Source of the DNA: Phascolomyces articulosus
Lineage: Eukaryota; Mucoromycota; Mucoromycetes; Mucorales; Lichtheimiaceae
Reading direction: 5' to 3'
Length of the DNA stretch: 64,000 nucleotides
NCBI GenBank assembly: GCA_025677815.1
Contig: JAIXMP010000017.1
Location: 62,001-126,000, forward strand
Of the stretch, positions 1 through 11,514 are shown one piece after another. Numbering within the stretch: the first letter of the stretch is position 1; every line of letters starts with the position of its first letter. The translations under genes and the position numbers were made by a program. The notes below the pieces were generated by a model. It had not been told where the DNA came from, did not search any database, and saw only the letters and a list, made by a program, of their open reading frames with translations.

Positions 1-1515
1 TTCCTCTTCTTCAACAAATGTCTTCGGTGAATCATCTGTTGTTAAGATTAAATCTACTTAAATATAAAAAATGTAAATTATTAATATCAAAAATAAATCT
101 TACTCTCTCGCTTTTTAATATCTCTCCCCCTCTCTTCTCTTTGTTTTTGAAAAATTGTATTTACAGAATATTACCGTTTGCTATATTGTTGGTATTATAC
201 AATGGGATATAGGAAACTAATTAATAGAACGAAATAGCTTTGGAATTGCAATAGTCCAACGTTGTATGCAGAACAGTAGAAAAGGTTAATTGGTTCAAAA
301 ATAGCGGGAGAAAAGATTGTGCGCTTATTTTATTCTAAGCGCTGATGGTAGATACGGTCTTTGACATTACAGCAGTAGGTAATGAATATTAGCGCTTCTG
401 TAGTAGCAAATACAATAGTTGGTCTATATAACATTCAACTATTTTCGACATAATTATGGTGCTTTTTTTGAGTACATCCACTATTCTTTATTTTTCCAAT
501 TGTCAAATCAAGTGCGCTTGATGCGTAGGATTCATTTTATTCGACCCCTTTCCTTATTCCGTCTATTTTGTAACTATCGTTATAAACATTATTACATATT
601 ATAGATAACCATTTAAATATTACCATTTTCCCAGTAAAAATGTCATATGGCAATCTTATTATTCTCCTCATATATTTTTACTACATCTTTATTATGTAAT
701 TATATGTATACAAAATGTACCGTTTATCTGTTTTTAATTTGGCAGCAAATATTGATATAAAAAAATAACAGAGTATATAAATAATGCATAATACAGTTCA
801 TCCCTGTTTTTTGCAACCTCCAAAGTTGCAGTACTTCACCTTCTACAACATATTCCTGGGAATTGTCTATTGTGAATACTATCGGTACTCCCGAGAGATT
901 TACAAGTAATACAAGTTTAACGCCAAGAACACGGCGAATGGAAGTTCAAACATATTGTAGGTCATTGTTTGCTTAAAAGCAAAAGAAATTCACAATGAAA
1001 AACATGGTTACAGACGCAAAGTAATAATAACTTCATGGTACGTAAAGAAAATGAAATGTTTTCTACATACTAAAGACTTTCTTTTTCATAAATCATTTTG
1101 CATACAATACATGGTAATATCGTACAATTCTTTTTTTTATACAACATAATACAGGTGTTTTATTACCAAGCAAAACACTGTTATACGTATTTACACTATA
1201 TTAAATATCTTTTTATTACTATAGTAATTTATCATATCGATTGTTTATGTCGCATCAGAAAGCATTGATCCAAGGAACACGTGACCAAAGATTTTTTTTT
1301 TGTTTGGAGGTTTTTTATTGGCTACAAAGAACTTCACATGTCAATCTGATCTTAAACATTCAAAGGGTATAAATAGGCCCTTTTTCTTTCTTTCGTGAGC
1401 AACAAAAAACGCCAAAAAACGGCAAGTCTTTCAAAATGCATTCTTCATTTGTTCTTGTTTCTTTTATTGATCTTAGTTCCTTTTTATTAGTAAATTGGTA
1501 GATGCACAACAATTT
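1..1515. other. intergenic, no gene seen
   Basis: AT-rich sequence with only short open stretches of no recognisable family. I see no splice-framed coding segment, RNA gene or mobile-element end here. Confidence 0.5.
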
Positions 1516-1600
1516 AAAAAGTTCAACACTCGATTTAAAAAAGTTCAACACTCGATTTAAAAAAACTCAACACTCGATTAAAAAAACCCAACACTCGATA
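1516..1600. repeat. 22-bp tandem repeat, about four copies
   Basis: Four head-to-tail units of about 22 bp share the core TCAACACTCGATTTAAAAAA. Unit starts lie near 1521, 1543, 1565 and 1587, and the units diverge slightly towards the right (GTTCAAC, GTTCAAC, CTCAAC, CCCAAC). It borders the less AT-rich patch that begins at about 1600, so it may be the edge of an old mobile element. That is inference. Confidence 0.85.
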
Positions 1601-2620
1601 GCATAGCAACACATAGAATCGCTGTGCCGGGGTATGGATAGCGATGTAGTGGTTAATGGTTTATTCCGTTGACTATTATGAGGCGGAAACCGTCGAATTC
1701 CTGTCGGGAGGAATGTCGAGTGCAGCACGCCGAGTGACCTTAGGGCCCATTTAAGTACCTGTTCAGGGAACCAGGGTAGACATTGTCTGCCTTTGACGGG
1801 GGCGCGGGTTCTTTGTGTTGTTCGACGCACGGACCCTTTTTTACAACAAAAGGGATCGAGTCATTTTTCTTTATTGTTTTTTATCTTTTTTTATTTTACC
1901 CTATGGCGTCTCCTTAACCTTTTGTTCCAGGCTCTTGTTGACCGGGTCCCTTTCTCAACATTAGCTATTGGTATAATTGGAAAAGGTTTAGTCAATGGGT
2001 AGGCTTCATCAAGGCTGTACTGGATGTGATCCGGACAGAAGGTATAAATTGTACGGTCGCTTTGCTCCCGGCAGACTTTGCAATCTAAAGTCGACGATGA
2101 AGTTTATTTTATAAGCGGATCATTGGTCTTTGGCCTTTGAGCACTGCGAGTATCGTTGGGAATAACACTTGGGATTGCTGGTGATGATGATGGTGTAGAG
2201 CAAAACTAGTGCCCGATGATGCGGGTTTCTTTTTGTATCACTTGATACGTTTTTCTATATTTTTATATATCTTCAGCAACATAACAACTACAACGACAAT
2301 TATATACTCTTTTTTTTTATTTTTATTTTTCTAATGGCTGGCCTTGCACAGTTTTCTACGGGATTATATGGGACAAGACCTCCTCGTGGTTTATCCCGGG
2401 CAACGGGATATTCTTCTATCCATATGGTTAAAGGGTATCTCGGCAACAGTGTCGCATTTTTTAATACTCTGTGGATGTTTTGCTATTCAAGACTACTCCT
2501 TTTATCACAACAAGAATGTCATACTATCAAATGTTCAATTGGATTCCTTGTTTATTATCTGCTCAAAGCTACAAGTGCCGTACCAACAACTCCATCTAAT
2601 ATTGAATGAATAGAAACCTT
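1601..2620. other. less AT-rich unidentified patch
   Basis: Base composition is visibly richer in G+C than the flanks from about 1620 to 2110. Short open frames occur on both strands, for example 1567-1830 on the minus strand and about 2334-2613 on the plus strand, but none matches a family I know. A tRNA-promoter-like pair lies at about 1645-1701 (see findings). The patch sits next to the 22-bp tandem repeat and may be a degraded retroelement or transposon fragment. I cannot assign it. Confidence 0.3.
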
Positions 2621-2978
2621 ATCTTTTTTTTTATTTGATGAAGAAATAAAGTAAAAAATGATTTGATTTATACGGTTGGGTAGCAAAACAGATATATTTT
2701 ATAATTATTATTTCAATACTTAATGGCGATGGGGTTACTTTATAAAAAGATCATAAACAGAAATTTACTTGATCGTCACTATGGTGACAGAGCCAAAACC
2801 CTGAAAATAAAAAAAAATGGATGAACAACTAGCAATAGAGTGTAAACTGACACTATGCATTGACAACTGTCAGCTCAACATGAGACAATCTATCCCTTAT
2901 TGTTGTTTTGAAACGGATTGAAATTTATTGCATGACACACACCATTTGCTATTTTTTTTTTTTTTTTTGGAGTCCAGA
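2621..2978. other. intergenic, no gene seen
   Basis: AT-rich spacer with a poly-T run at about 2951-2968. The string GGGTAGCAAAACAGAT at about 2680 resembles the core repeat of the foldback-like element at 43.3-45.4 kb. No coding signal is seen. Confidence 0.4.
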
Positions 2979-3262
2979 AGTTCCATTACATTACATGATG
3001 ACATTGTCGATGAAGCGACTGTAGCACCAACAACCATCACCGCGTCCACTCCTCATGAGTGTCCACAAGAAATAGAAGAATAATCTCAAGCAACACTCGA
3101 TCATGAACCTATATTATGTACTCGTTGTCAAAAATCAGCCACATTCATGTGTTCATTATGTGGATTAAAAGGACCTCATTATTATTCTATAGAATGTCGA
3201 AAGTCAACTGGAAAAAAAAAGTCATTATAAAATAGATAAAGCCACTTTGCCAGCTCATAGGT
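2979..3262 (+). pseudogene. remnant of a MYND/C6H2-type zinc finger, methionine aminopeptidase 1-like
   Basis: In one frame (gat at 2997) the translation runs through an acidic stretch to an in-frame TAA near 3080. It then encodes CTRCQKSATFMCSLCGLKG followed by HYYSIECRK. The CxxC-x7-CxxC and S-x-E-C pattern, with a lysine-rich tail, is that of the N-terminal zinc finger of type 1 methionine aminopeptidases and of MYND/HIT fingers. In those families the YYS position is normally YCS or FCS, so one ligand Cys is lost. After about 3231 the frame must shift for HK/LPAHR-like residues to continue. With one stop, one frameshift, one lost ligand and no catalytic domain downstream, this is a dead fragment. 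Whether the source was MAP1 or another MYND/HIT protein is uncertain. Confidence 0.55.
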
Positions 3263-3370
3263 CAAGGCAAGGCACTACCATGTTCGAAAATAATGATTAG
3301 AGAATATCTCGATTGGGCGCTGTCCTTGCTCTCATATTCGCGTCATAATTCATCATAGTTATCCTATCCA

Positions 3371-3608
3371 TCAAAATATGGATAAAAACTTACCATTCTC
3401 CTTTTTTTTTTTTGATAAATATTCAAGGATTGGAGTGTCACCATGATATGGATATGGGAATGACGAATTTCGGTAGATCACGTAATTCATCCAGAGGCAT
3501 AACAGCAACAATAAAATAATGAATGAGACAATGAAAGTTTTATAATCAATAAATTTAAACCTTGAGTTGTGTGTATTATTCTCAGCATTTTTTGGGGTCA
3601 AAGTAGCC
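3371..3608 (-). other. exon-like open segment with one predicted transmembrane helix
   Basis: On the minus strand an open segment of about 76 codons lies between a good acceptor (CACTATAG, near 3610) and a good donor (GTAAGT, near 3394). It encodes a basic lead, the hydrophobic stretch FIVSFIILLLLLCLWMNYVI and a polar tail, as in a type II membrane anchor. I find no convincing partner exons on either side and no ATG within it. It could be one exon of an unmodelled gene or a relic. I do not recognise the family. Confidence 0.2.
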
Positions 3609-3985
3609 TATAGTGGAAATAATGATTATAGGTAAATAATAATAATGATAAGAAAGGGTGATAACAACGACAACATTGAATATAGGATGAAAAATTAACA
3701 AAGATGTTTATAATTGACATATTTTTTTATGTGTGAGTACTATAATTTGCCTTACACGTTTTTATGTCATATTTCCATATAATAGTCATGATACAACATT
3801 TTCCAATAGCGGGAACTAATAGCGGTGATGGCAGTGAAGGATCAGGTATCACGCAAACACAAACAAATGATTTAATTATTTTTACTGGGTAAATTGTTAT
3901 CACTGTATTTTTATTCCGTAAAGGTTGGATCAAGATACAGAAAATGGATTACGATTAGAATTTTATAGCCCTCGTCTTTATTAGT

Positions 3986-4800
3986 ATTATTGCTACCGTC
4001 ATCGTCGGTAGTGCTATTGAAGAAGATCGTCGTGTATTTGTCGTTTCTGTGTTTATTTGATTACTGTCAATGTGGGTCTTGCACTTCTTTTGATTGCTTG
4101 TTTAGATTTCCGTGGCACATGGTATATTTCGTACTTTTCTATGTCTCCTTTGTACAACCACTATCCTGCTGCCACTGGCCTTGATCTTGAACCCGTCAAC
4201 CCACTTCAAATGCCTGTTCCTCGTTGTCGTCGTAAGAATGGTTTGCTTCGTTCATCCAACTTGCGTGATATATTTTACTATGGTTTTGTCGTTGGTATCA
4301 TTAGTTTCTGGAACTGTGCTGTCAGCATAGATACTTACAGTGGCGGTGGCTCCGGTCATGATTGCGACAAGTACAAAAATCCAATCTGTGATATGGTCTG
4401 CTGTTCCCGTGGTGTTCTTTTCTCTTCTGCATGCTTTCTTCTCTTGTTGTATAGTTTCACTCGTCGTGATTTTCGTGATCCTGTCTGGGTCCCCTCTTAC
4501 TTTGTATGTGAATCTAGGTAGCACTTTGGATAACAGATCCCTTGTGTTTTCACTTACAAGCAAAATTGTTATTTGTACTATGGTGCCATCTTTCCCATCG
4601 TCTTGTTGATTCTCACATTTTATGTCCCTGTGTTGATTAAAGTTGTATTTAAACAACATGCTATCACTGGGGAATGGGGGTACGGTAGCTGTTTCTTGCT
4701 GCTGTGTTGTCTGTCATATCTTCGCCGAAATCTGCAAGTTCTTCAAACGCAAGAGCGTTCCTTATTAAAAAAGACAACTTTTATTATAATTATCATTACT
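3986..4800 (+). pseudogene. C-terminal remnant of an ENA-type (P-type IID) Na+/K+ efflux ATPase
   Basis: The intact family member pumps Na+ or K+ out across the fungal plasma membrane. Only the last membrane domain is present. At 3986-4060 one frame encodes IIATVIVGSAIEEDRRVF, equivalent to the FATIVxAIEEGRRIF block before TM5. Near 4050 the frame must shift, and from 4060 the next frame gives VNVGLALLLIAC, a PAATGLDLEPVNP block (FPAxGLGLEP in ENA), KNGLLR and YYGFVVGIIS. A CDKYKNPICDMV-like motif, YSFTRRDF and VFKQHAITGEWGYG follow. Two stops (4519 and 4531) lie inside a possible 57-nt GTATGT...AAG intron (4504-4560), so they are not decisive. The frameshift, a lost ILWINM-type segment and the absence of the phosphorylation (DKTGT) and ATP-binding domains upstream are decisive. 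It is a 5'-truncated pseudogene. Confidence 0.75.
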
Positions 4801-7800
4801 CTTACTTTATTATATATAGAACTGGCTCATACTTACACTAAAAAAGAACATTCATATCTTTCAACTGAACATATTTTTTTTTTCTTAATTTGACATGATC
4901 TATGCATCCAGCGGTGTTCCGAAAAAAAGTGGATCAATAAAGAAAAAGTTCGTTCGGATTAAAAGATCACTCTTTCAATGAATAAACGATTGTATGTGTT
5001 TTTCTAATTAAAGACTTTTACATGAAGAAACTAAACTAATACGTAATATCAAACACTTTAAAAAGAGTACAAAGTTTATTTTTATTATTATGAACACGAC
5101 TACGTTCCAAGAACTTGAGCAAAGGACAGTGTTTGTAACCAAGAGACTTGTAACCAAGGAACCAAGAGACTTGCAACCAAAGGACCTGTAACCAAGGAAC
5201 CAAGGGACTTGCAACAAAAGAACTTGTAACCAAAGGACAATGCTTGCTTGCAAGGATCGTTGCTAGTAACAAAAAGTTTCGCCAATAGATGTTGAAATCT
5301 AAACAACCTTGGGTTATAAAAGCAAGTTTACGAGAGGATCTCTGCAATTGGACCCCCATACACCTATTTCTTTCAGAAACAGTATGACTAATAATGTTCA
5401 TACACTTGTCATCGTCCCGACGACTTTCCAGTCGTCAGGTCGATGCCTTGTGCATGAGCATTTATGGTCTCCTGTTTCCGAAAGAATGCGATGGCCCGAG
5501 TCCGCTTACATTCACGTCCCAGAAACAACAAAAACGTCGACTATCTACTTTTTTTGAACCCCAACAATAGCCTATATGGCTACTCCTCCTGTGACCCACA
5601 AAATTACAATTAATATCGTTATCCAACATTACAACAAAATATATTCTTATACTGCGAATCTCTTTTGTGCCAGTAATTCTGATTGTCATGATCAGGTTTT
5701 GTTGCTACAAAAAAAAGCATATGATTGTTGTATTATTATGGTGGAGCATTTCCCCATTTTGATCTAAATGTATGACACTAATAAAGCTCTAAAATGTTAC
5801 ATAATAGATCTATTTTTTTTTTCTCTTGAATAAAAAGTAATCTTTTCAGAATTAGTTGGCAAGAATCATATTATATAAAGTCTAAGTTTTTGCTGGCGGT
5901 GCAAAGAAACCACCCACGACCTAAATATAGAATTTTAGTAGCGTTGCATTAAGAGACTATTCTTTTTCTCTGCTTAAACAAGTCTATCAATTCAAACCTT
6001 TTTTCCATGATTACTTATCATGAGTGTTAGCAAGAATCTATTTCAAAAGTAATATTCTATATATGTCACACTATGGGTTTCCCGAGATATATTTTTTTTC
6101 CAAAACATTAGAATTCTAAAGGGTCTGTATTTCTAATTTTGAGGGAAAAAAATCTAAAATGAGATAATAAATTTAATGCATACGTAATATATTCGTTCTC
6201 TGACTTTTTTTCTCTCTTTGAATCAATAGGATATCAATCCAAAAACATTATGTCAGAGCGTTTTATATTTCTTACAGCGTTTGAAGTATTAATTCCCTTG
6301 AGTTAATATGGGCAATAACATCTTTATCAGAGCATATGACTAGTATTTACATAAACCCATCTTGGAGAATACTGCTTATAATATTATACAATCTCGTTTG
6401 AATATGATGAGGATCGATATGATTGCTGAGTCATTTTGAGTAACGTGCATAATGTACAAAGCCCTGGGGGTTTTTTTTTCATGAAAAAATTTAGCTACTA
6501 CAGTGTAATCCTCAATGATTACCACTCTCCTCTTTCTTTTTATATATTTTTATTTCAATTTATTTTATTTTTTATATCTTTCCTATATTATTATTATTCT
6601 TAGTATTATTATTTATTATATCAGTTATATTATTATTATTATTATCATCAGTACCTTTTATTTTTATCATTAGTGCCTTTTCATTTTTATCATTATTTTG
6701 TATTAGAAATAGCAGTGAAATCTATAAAGCCAAAGGCCTTTTTTTTCCACTCGCGCAATCAACTTATTGATCATACATCCGTCCATAATTGTGTAACCTG
6801 CATATTGTTCCTGAATCTGACCTTGATATACAATATTGAGATTTTTAATTGTGAAGTGATGTTACTTCTTGGTCCTACTCGACCTTCTTGTTTATTCCAT
6901 CACTTTCAACATTATTCTCTATTACCAAGGATCTTGGCCAACCAATAACCTTCTGTCTCATTCATATATGCAATACGATTGGATATTATTCCTCGCCAAG
7001 TTGTCTTCTGCCAAGAATAATTGGTTGCTGCGCTGCTTTGGAAAAAGTATAAAAGGCCAGGATTTTTGAACTGAAATAATTATCGAACATTTCACTAAAA
7101 GAATAAATTAACATTCTTATCCCTCGATCACTCAAATATTGAATAATCATATTTGTTTTATATTCTTGATACAATTCATATCCATCCAATTGCTTATTAA
7201 AAAGCCTTATTTTATCCAACCACTTGATCCAATTAATTCATATACAAGTCTTCTAGTTTCTACAATAATTGAAGACCATTTTATTAAATATATTGTTGTA
7301 GTATACGTTAATTACTACTGGTGCTCACTATATTAAACTACCTATTACCTATAATCCACCTAAGTCCTATCTTAAAACTAAGGGTTACAACAGGATGTTA
7401 AAAGATGCAATCAATGTTCACCGAAAAGTATTACTTTTTCACTTTTATGAACCCAGTCATCATTCTTTTGCAGTAAAATAGTAGGTTTCTTTTTTTTGTT
7501 TCTCATAAAAGAAGGACTAATAAAAGTACGTTTCTATTTACCTTTTAAATGGTTATTTAATAACGAACAAAAAAAAATTATAATCTACACGAGTCAGAAT
7601 TAAAATTGATCTATCTATCAAATTATATAATATCTACTAGTGAACAACACATTACGCATATAATATCAAATATCAATGATTAACCTTGTTTTTTAATCAT
7701 GCAATTACCATTAGTAATATTCTAGTAATAGCATACATATTCTTTATATGAACCCAGAAATATCAGTTCTTTTCATGTAAAAAAAAGGAAACGTTTTGTT

Positions 7801-8575
7801 CTCTTTCTTTGTTTCTATTGTATTATTATCCTCAGTTGTAAAACCTTATTAAAGTTCTTATTTCGTCAGTCTATACAAAAAAAAAAAATAAGAATCTTAT
7901 ATCCGATATTATTCAAATTTATTTAATAAGAATTATATACAATAATAAACCAAGTGAAGTAGGAGTAAAAGATTGGGATTTTGATCTATTACTTTATACA
8001 AAATGAATTGTTTTCTTTGTCAAATGTATCATTAACTATGAAGTGAATGAAGATTGGTTATCATTTGTATTTTTTTTTTTTGAGAATTCTTTTTTCCTTT
8101 ACATATACATAATACTATGTATATACAAATATTATTTTGTAAATGGTGAGTTGGTAGAGTATACTATACTAATATATATAATTTATTGCTTGTCATAGAC
8201 CCAATGTAACTCTAATACCGAAAGTAATAAGTGTGTTAATTTATAGAGAATGAAAAAGGACCTTTTGTTGAATTGTTACATAAAAGTATATTTTAAATGA
8301 CACGATTTGGAAATGACAATATAGCTATAGCTTCTTCTTTTGATTCCACCCCTCTTGCTATCACTTATTGCACGAATATTGAAATGATTTTTAAATGTCG
8401 TGATGAATCAAAGACATCAAATGCATTTAATGCATTTCAATGCAGAAAAATGGTCCTATTTTTTCCTTTCTTTTTCTTCTCCCTTTCTTCCTCTCTCTCC
8501 TTATTGTTACTAGTGTCCTAATACAAAAAACATCAAAACATATTATATATATATACTTTTTTCTTTATTAAAAAA
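4801..8575. other. long gene-poor AT-rich stretch
   Basis: I find no recognisable gene in this 3.8 kb. It holds the 15+23-bp repeat at 5135-5240, a perfect 7-bp stem with a TTCC loop at 5419-5436, TTA/ATT microsatellites around 6585-6690 and many poly-T or poly-A runs. Short open frames at 5309-5557, 6673-6948, 6986-7219 and 8297-8521 lack splice partners and family motifs. Confidence 0.5.
5135..5240. repeat. higher-order tandem repeat, alternating 15- and 23-bp units
   Basis: Units of the form GTAACCAAGAGACTT (15 bp) alternate with GTAACCAAGGAACCAAGAGACTT (23 bp), giving a 38-bp higher-order period repeated about two and a half times with a few substitutions. No coding role is evident on either strand. 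Confidence 0.8.
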
Positions 8576-11108
8576 ATGGTGGATTCACTTTTAGAAAAAA
8601 ATAATCATGATCCATCCAAAGAAGAGATAATGGTGGATGATGATAAGACGATTGATTTATCCACTACAACTACGAATGATGGAACTGTACAAAAAAGTCA
8701 TTTTGAATCGTCCTCATCAACATTAGATCAAGAAGAAATAAGTGACGGTTTGAGTCAATCCATTAAAATAGCAACTGTTCCTACTGTTCCTGACGGTGGG
8801 TATGGTTGGATTATTGTCGTTGCAGCAGTTATTGTACAGGTTGTTGGGCTTGGAGTAGGACAATCATGGTAAGAAACCAAAAAAAAGAAGGATATTGTAT
8901 ATCACTTGTTTTTTATAGAAGTAATACATTTATTCTATTTGGCATTTTCTATATTACATTTTTCTTCTCTTTAAATTCGGATGATTCATTATTCAATTTA
9001 TGATACCGTTTTTCTTACTTTCTGTAGGGGTAAAAAAAAAAAGATCTTCACATTTCTCTCCCTACGATGGGGCGTATAATTCTAGGAACAAATAATGAAT
9101 TCATATACTCACTGAATACTCTATATGCATTTTTTTTATTAATATCATAAATAAGGTGTTTTACAAGATTACTATGATCAACATGAATTTAAAAATTCAA
9201 CCGTCAAACTCTCCTTTGTTGCTACCATTGCCAATATATTCTTAAATTGTTTTGGTCCAGTAGCTCAATTTTTACTAGCAGTATTACATATCCGAATAGT
9301 TTTAGCCATCGCCACTTTACTTTGTACCATTGGTTTAGTGTGTGCCAGTTGGAGTACTCAGGTAAATAATATATTATATTTGATAGGGAATTTTTCTTTC
9401 CTTTTTTTTCTTTCTTCTTCCGTATTCATCATGCCGGTGGATGAACCGGGAAAATGCGACAAGCGGCAATATTGATTTGACGCCGTAATAAAAACCTTTT
9501 CTGACGATGATCAGGAACTTTAAAGAACACATTTTTTTTCTTGGGGGGGGGACGGTTGAAAGAGATTGATAGAGGAAGAAAAATAAAATAGAGTAAATAA
9601 CTTTGACTAAATTTCTACTATATTATAATAGATATGGCACTTGTATCTTACACAGGGTGTGCTTTATGGTATGGGTGCTTCTATCATTTTTTATGCAAGT
9701 ATATAGATTGCTTTTTTTTTAATTATTGGAAAAAAAACATCTAGAAGAAAAAATGACCTATTATTTCTTTTGACAGTGACAACAATTATTTATTCGATGC
9801 TAATAACAATAATACTTATAAAAAATAGACTTCCATGAGCATTATTCCTGAATGGTTTGAAAAACGACGAGGTGTTGCACTTGGTATTACTTCCATTGGT
9901 CCATCTTTAGGTACTTTTATATTACCTATCGTCATGACAACAATAAATACGAATCTCAATGTACAATGGTATGCTTTTTATTCTTTATTGTCTTTTCCTC
10001 ACTCACTCATGTTGTTCTTATTATTATATATTCCTATAGGTGTTATAGAATCATAGGATTGATGATGGTTGTAACTGGAGCTATTGCATGTATACTCTTT
10101 AAAGAACGTCACGATGCCACAAGTAGTTCTAACAGCAGTAATAATGAAAAGCCAGCATCCAAACAAAAACCTAAATTAAAAGATATTTTTCAATTCCATG
10201 TTTTACGAAATCCAGTATTTATTCTCTGGTGTATGGCTGATATTCTCTTTGAAGGCGCTTATTATGTACCCTATTATTTTCTTCCAGGTAAAAGAAAAAA
10301 AATCACACATCTATTTATCTTTAGCATATATTCAAAGTAAAAGAGAGAAAGTGAGTATCTATTAATATATCCTCTAAAATGGTTATTAGCCCATGCGACT
10401 CAATTAAATCTATCACCAACAAAAGGATCCGCTTTAATTTCAGTCATGTCAGGAACAAATCTTTGCGGAAGACTTTTTTGTGGGTAAGAAATAATGAGTA
10501 GTTTTTTTTTCTTTGTTGTTACTGTTGAGATTATTATATATAAACACTTTTAAAAACAATCCTATTAATATGATATGATATGATGTCATTTTTTTTCGTT
10601 ATATATCTAGTTATGTAGGTGATCGAATCGGGCACATCAATACAGTCCTGGTCTATGGTGTTATTACCACAATGAGCTGCTTATTAATGTGGACATTTGC
10701 CCATGATTATGGATTATTAATGGGATTTGCTGCTGTATTTGGGTTTTTTGGAAGTGCATTTCTAACATTAGGTTTGTATATAAAATGTCTTTTTTTTAGT
10801 ATTATTAATTTACAGTGATAGATTATTACACAACATCCTAATAACCATGAATTAAAACAATAATAGTATCTTCTGTGACGGCCATTGTTGTGGGTATTGA
10901 TCAGCTTCAATCTGCCTTTTCTGCATTTCTTGTCATTACTGTTGTATGTATGTTGGGTCCAACAGCAGCCGCTTCTCTGGAACAAGCGACTACTTGGAGA
11001 CCATTTCTTAGTTACGAATTATTTACAGGAATCGGTTATGCTGCTGGTGTAATATTTATGCTTATTGTAAAATTAATGACCAATAGACGTTTTTTTGTAA
11101 AAATCTAA
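8576..11108 (+). CDS. MFS transporter, SLC16 / monocarboxylate transporter-like (copy A)
   Basis: Model: exons 8576-8868, 9028-9029, 9156-9361, 9632-9694, 9829-9968, 10040-10287, 10390-10483, 10611-10771 and 10867-11108, giving 482 aa. After a polar N-terminus of about 75 residues, PDGGYGWIIV opens the first transmembrane helix. This motif is the signature of the SLC16/MCT family, whose fungal members (Mch-type) move monocarboxylates or related small molecules across membranes. The body has about 12 hydrophobic segments, with PEWFEKRRG in the TM4-TM5 loop and GRLFCGYVGDRIG after TM8. The substrate cannot be read from sequence. Two splicing oddities stand out: a 2-nt exon is needed to keep frame between SW and GV, and the intron after FY (9695-9828) has a GC donor (GCAAGT). 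It is the first of three tandem copies. Confidence 0.9.
9028..9029 (+). other. putative 2-nt microexon (GG) of MCT-like copy A
   Basis: Exon 1 ends in TG| at 8868 and the next long exon begins GT GTT TTA at 9156. Direct joining shifts the frame. The intervening sequence CTGTAG|GG|GTAAAA supplies exactly two bases between an acceptor and a donor and restores W-G-V, as in other family members. Flanking introns would be 159 and 126 nt. Copy B shows the same arrangement at 13346-13347. Confidence 0.6.
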
Positions 11109-11514
11109 AGCTCTAATGTCTATCATTATTCTATTCATTTTTTTTTCTGATTTATACGTAATCTTTAAATCTTTTTAAATGTAGTATTTAATTGTTACTA
11201 TTATAAATATACACATAATTTGACAGTAGTAGTGTAGATCATCATCACGGCGGTGTACGTAGAAAATAACAATAATAATAATAAACATGTGCATGGTTGT
11301 GTTTTTTTTTTCAATGTTTTTGGTGTACATCACGAAATAAATGATTCAGAATGCCATGTAGTAAAAACTACTAGCCTATTCGGATAATCCTCATATGCAT
11401 TAAAATGGGTTTGAATGTATTCGAAACACCCTTATTTTCTTTCTTCCCTTCCCTTCCCTTCCCCCCTCTCTCTCTTTCCAATTTATCATTACAATTATCT
11501 GTTGTTGTATTTAT

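Noticed and set aside
1637..1709. Possible tRNA gene
   Set aside because: A- and B-box-like strings are present, but no consistent acceptor or anticodon stem can be folded by eye.
1567..1830. 87-codon minus-strand open frame
   Set aside because: No family resemblance, no splice framing, and it overlaps the tandem repeat.
4252..4659. 135-codon minus-strand open frame
   Set aside because: It is the antisense of the ENA-type ATPase remnant, whose plus-strand motifs are clear.
8297..8521. 74-codon open frame before transporter copy A
   Set aside because: It ends in a simple-sequence hydrophobic run and has no splice connection or family match. It is more likely 5' flank.
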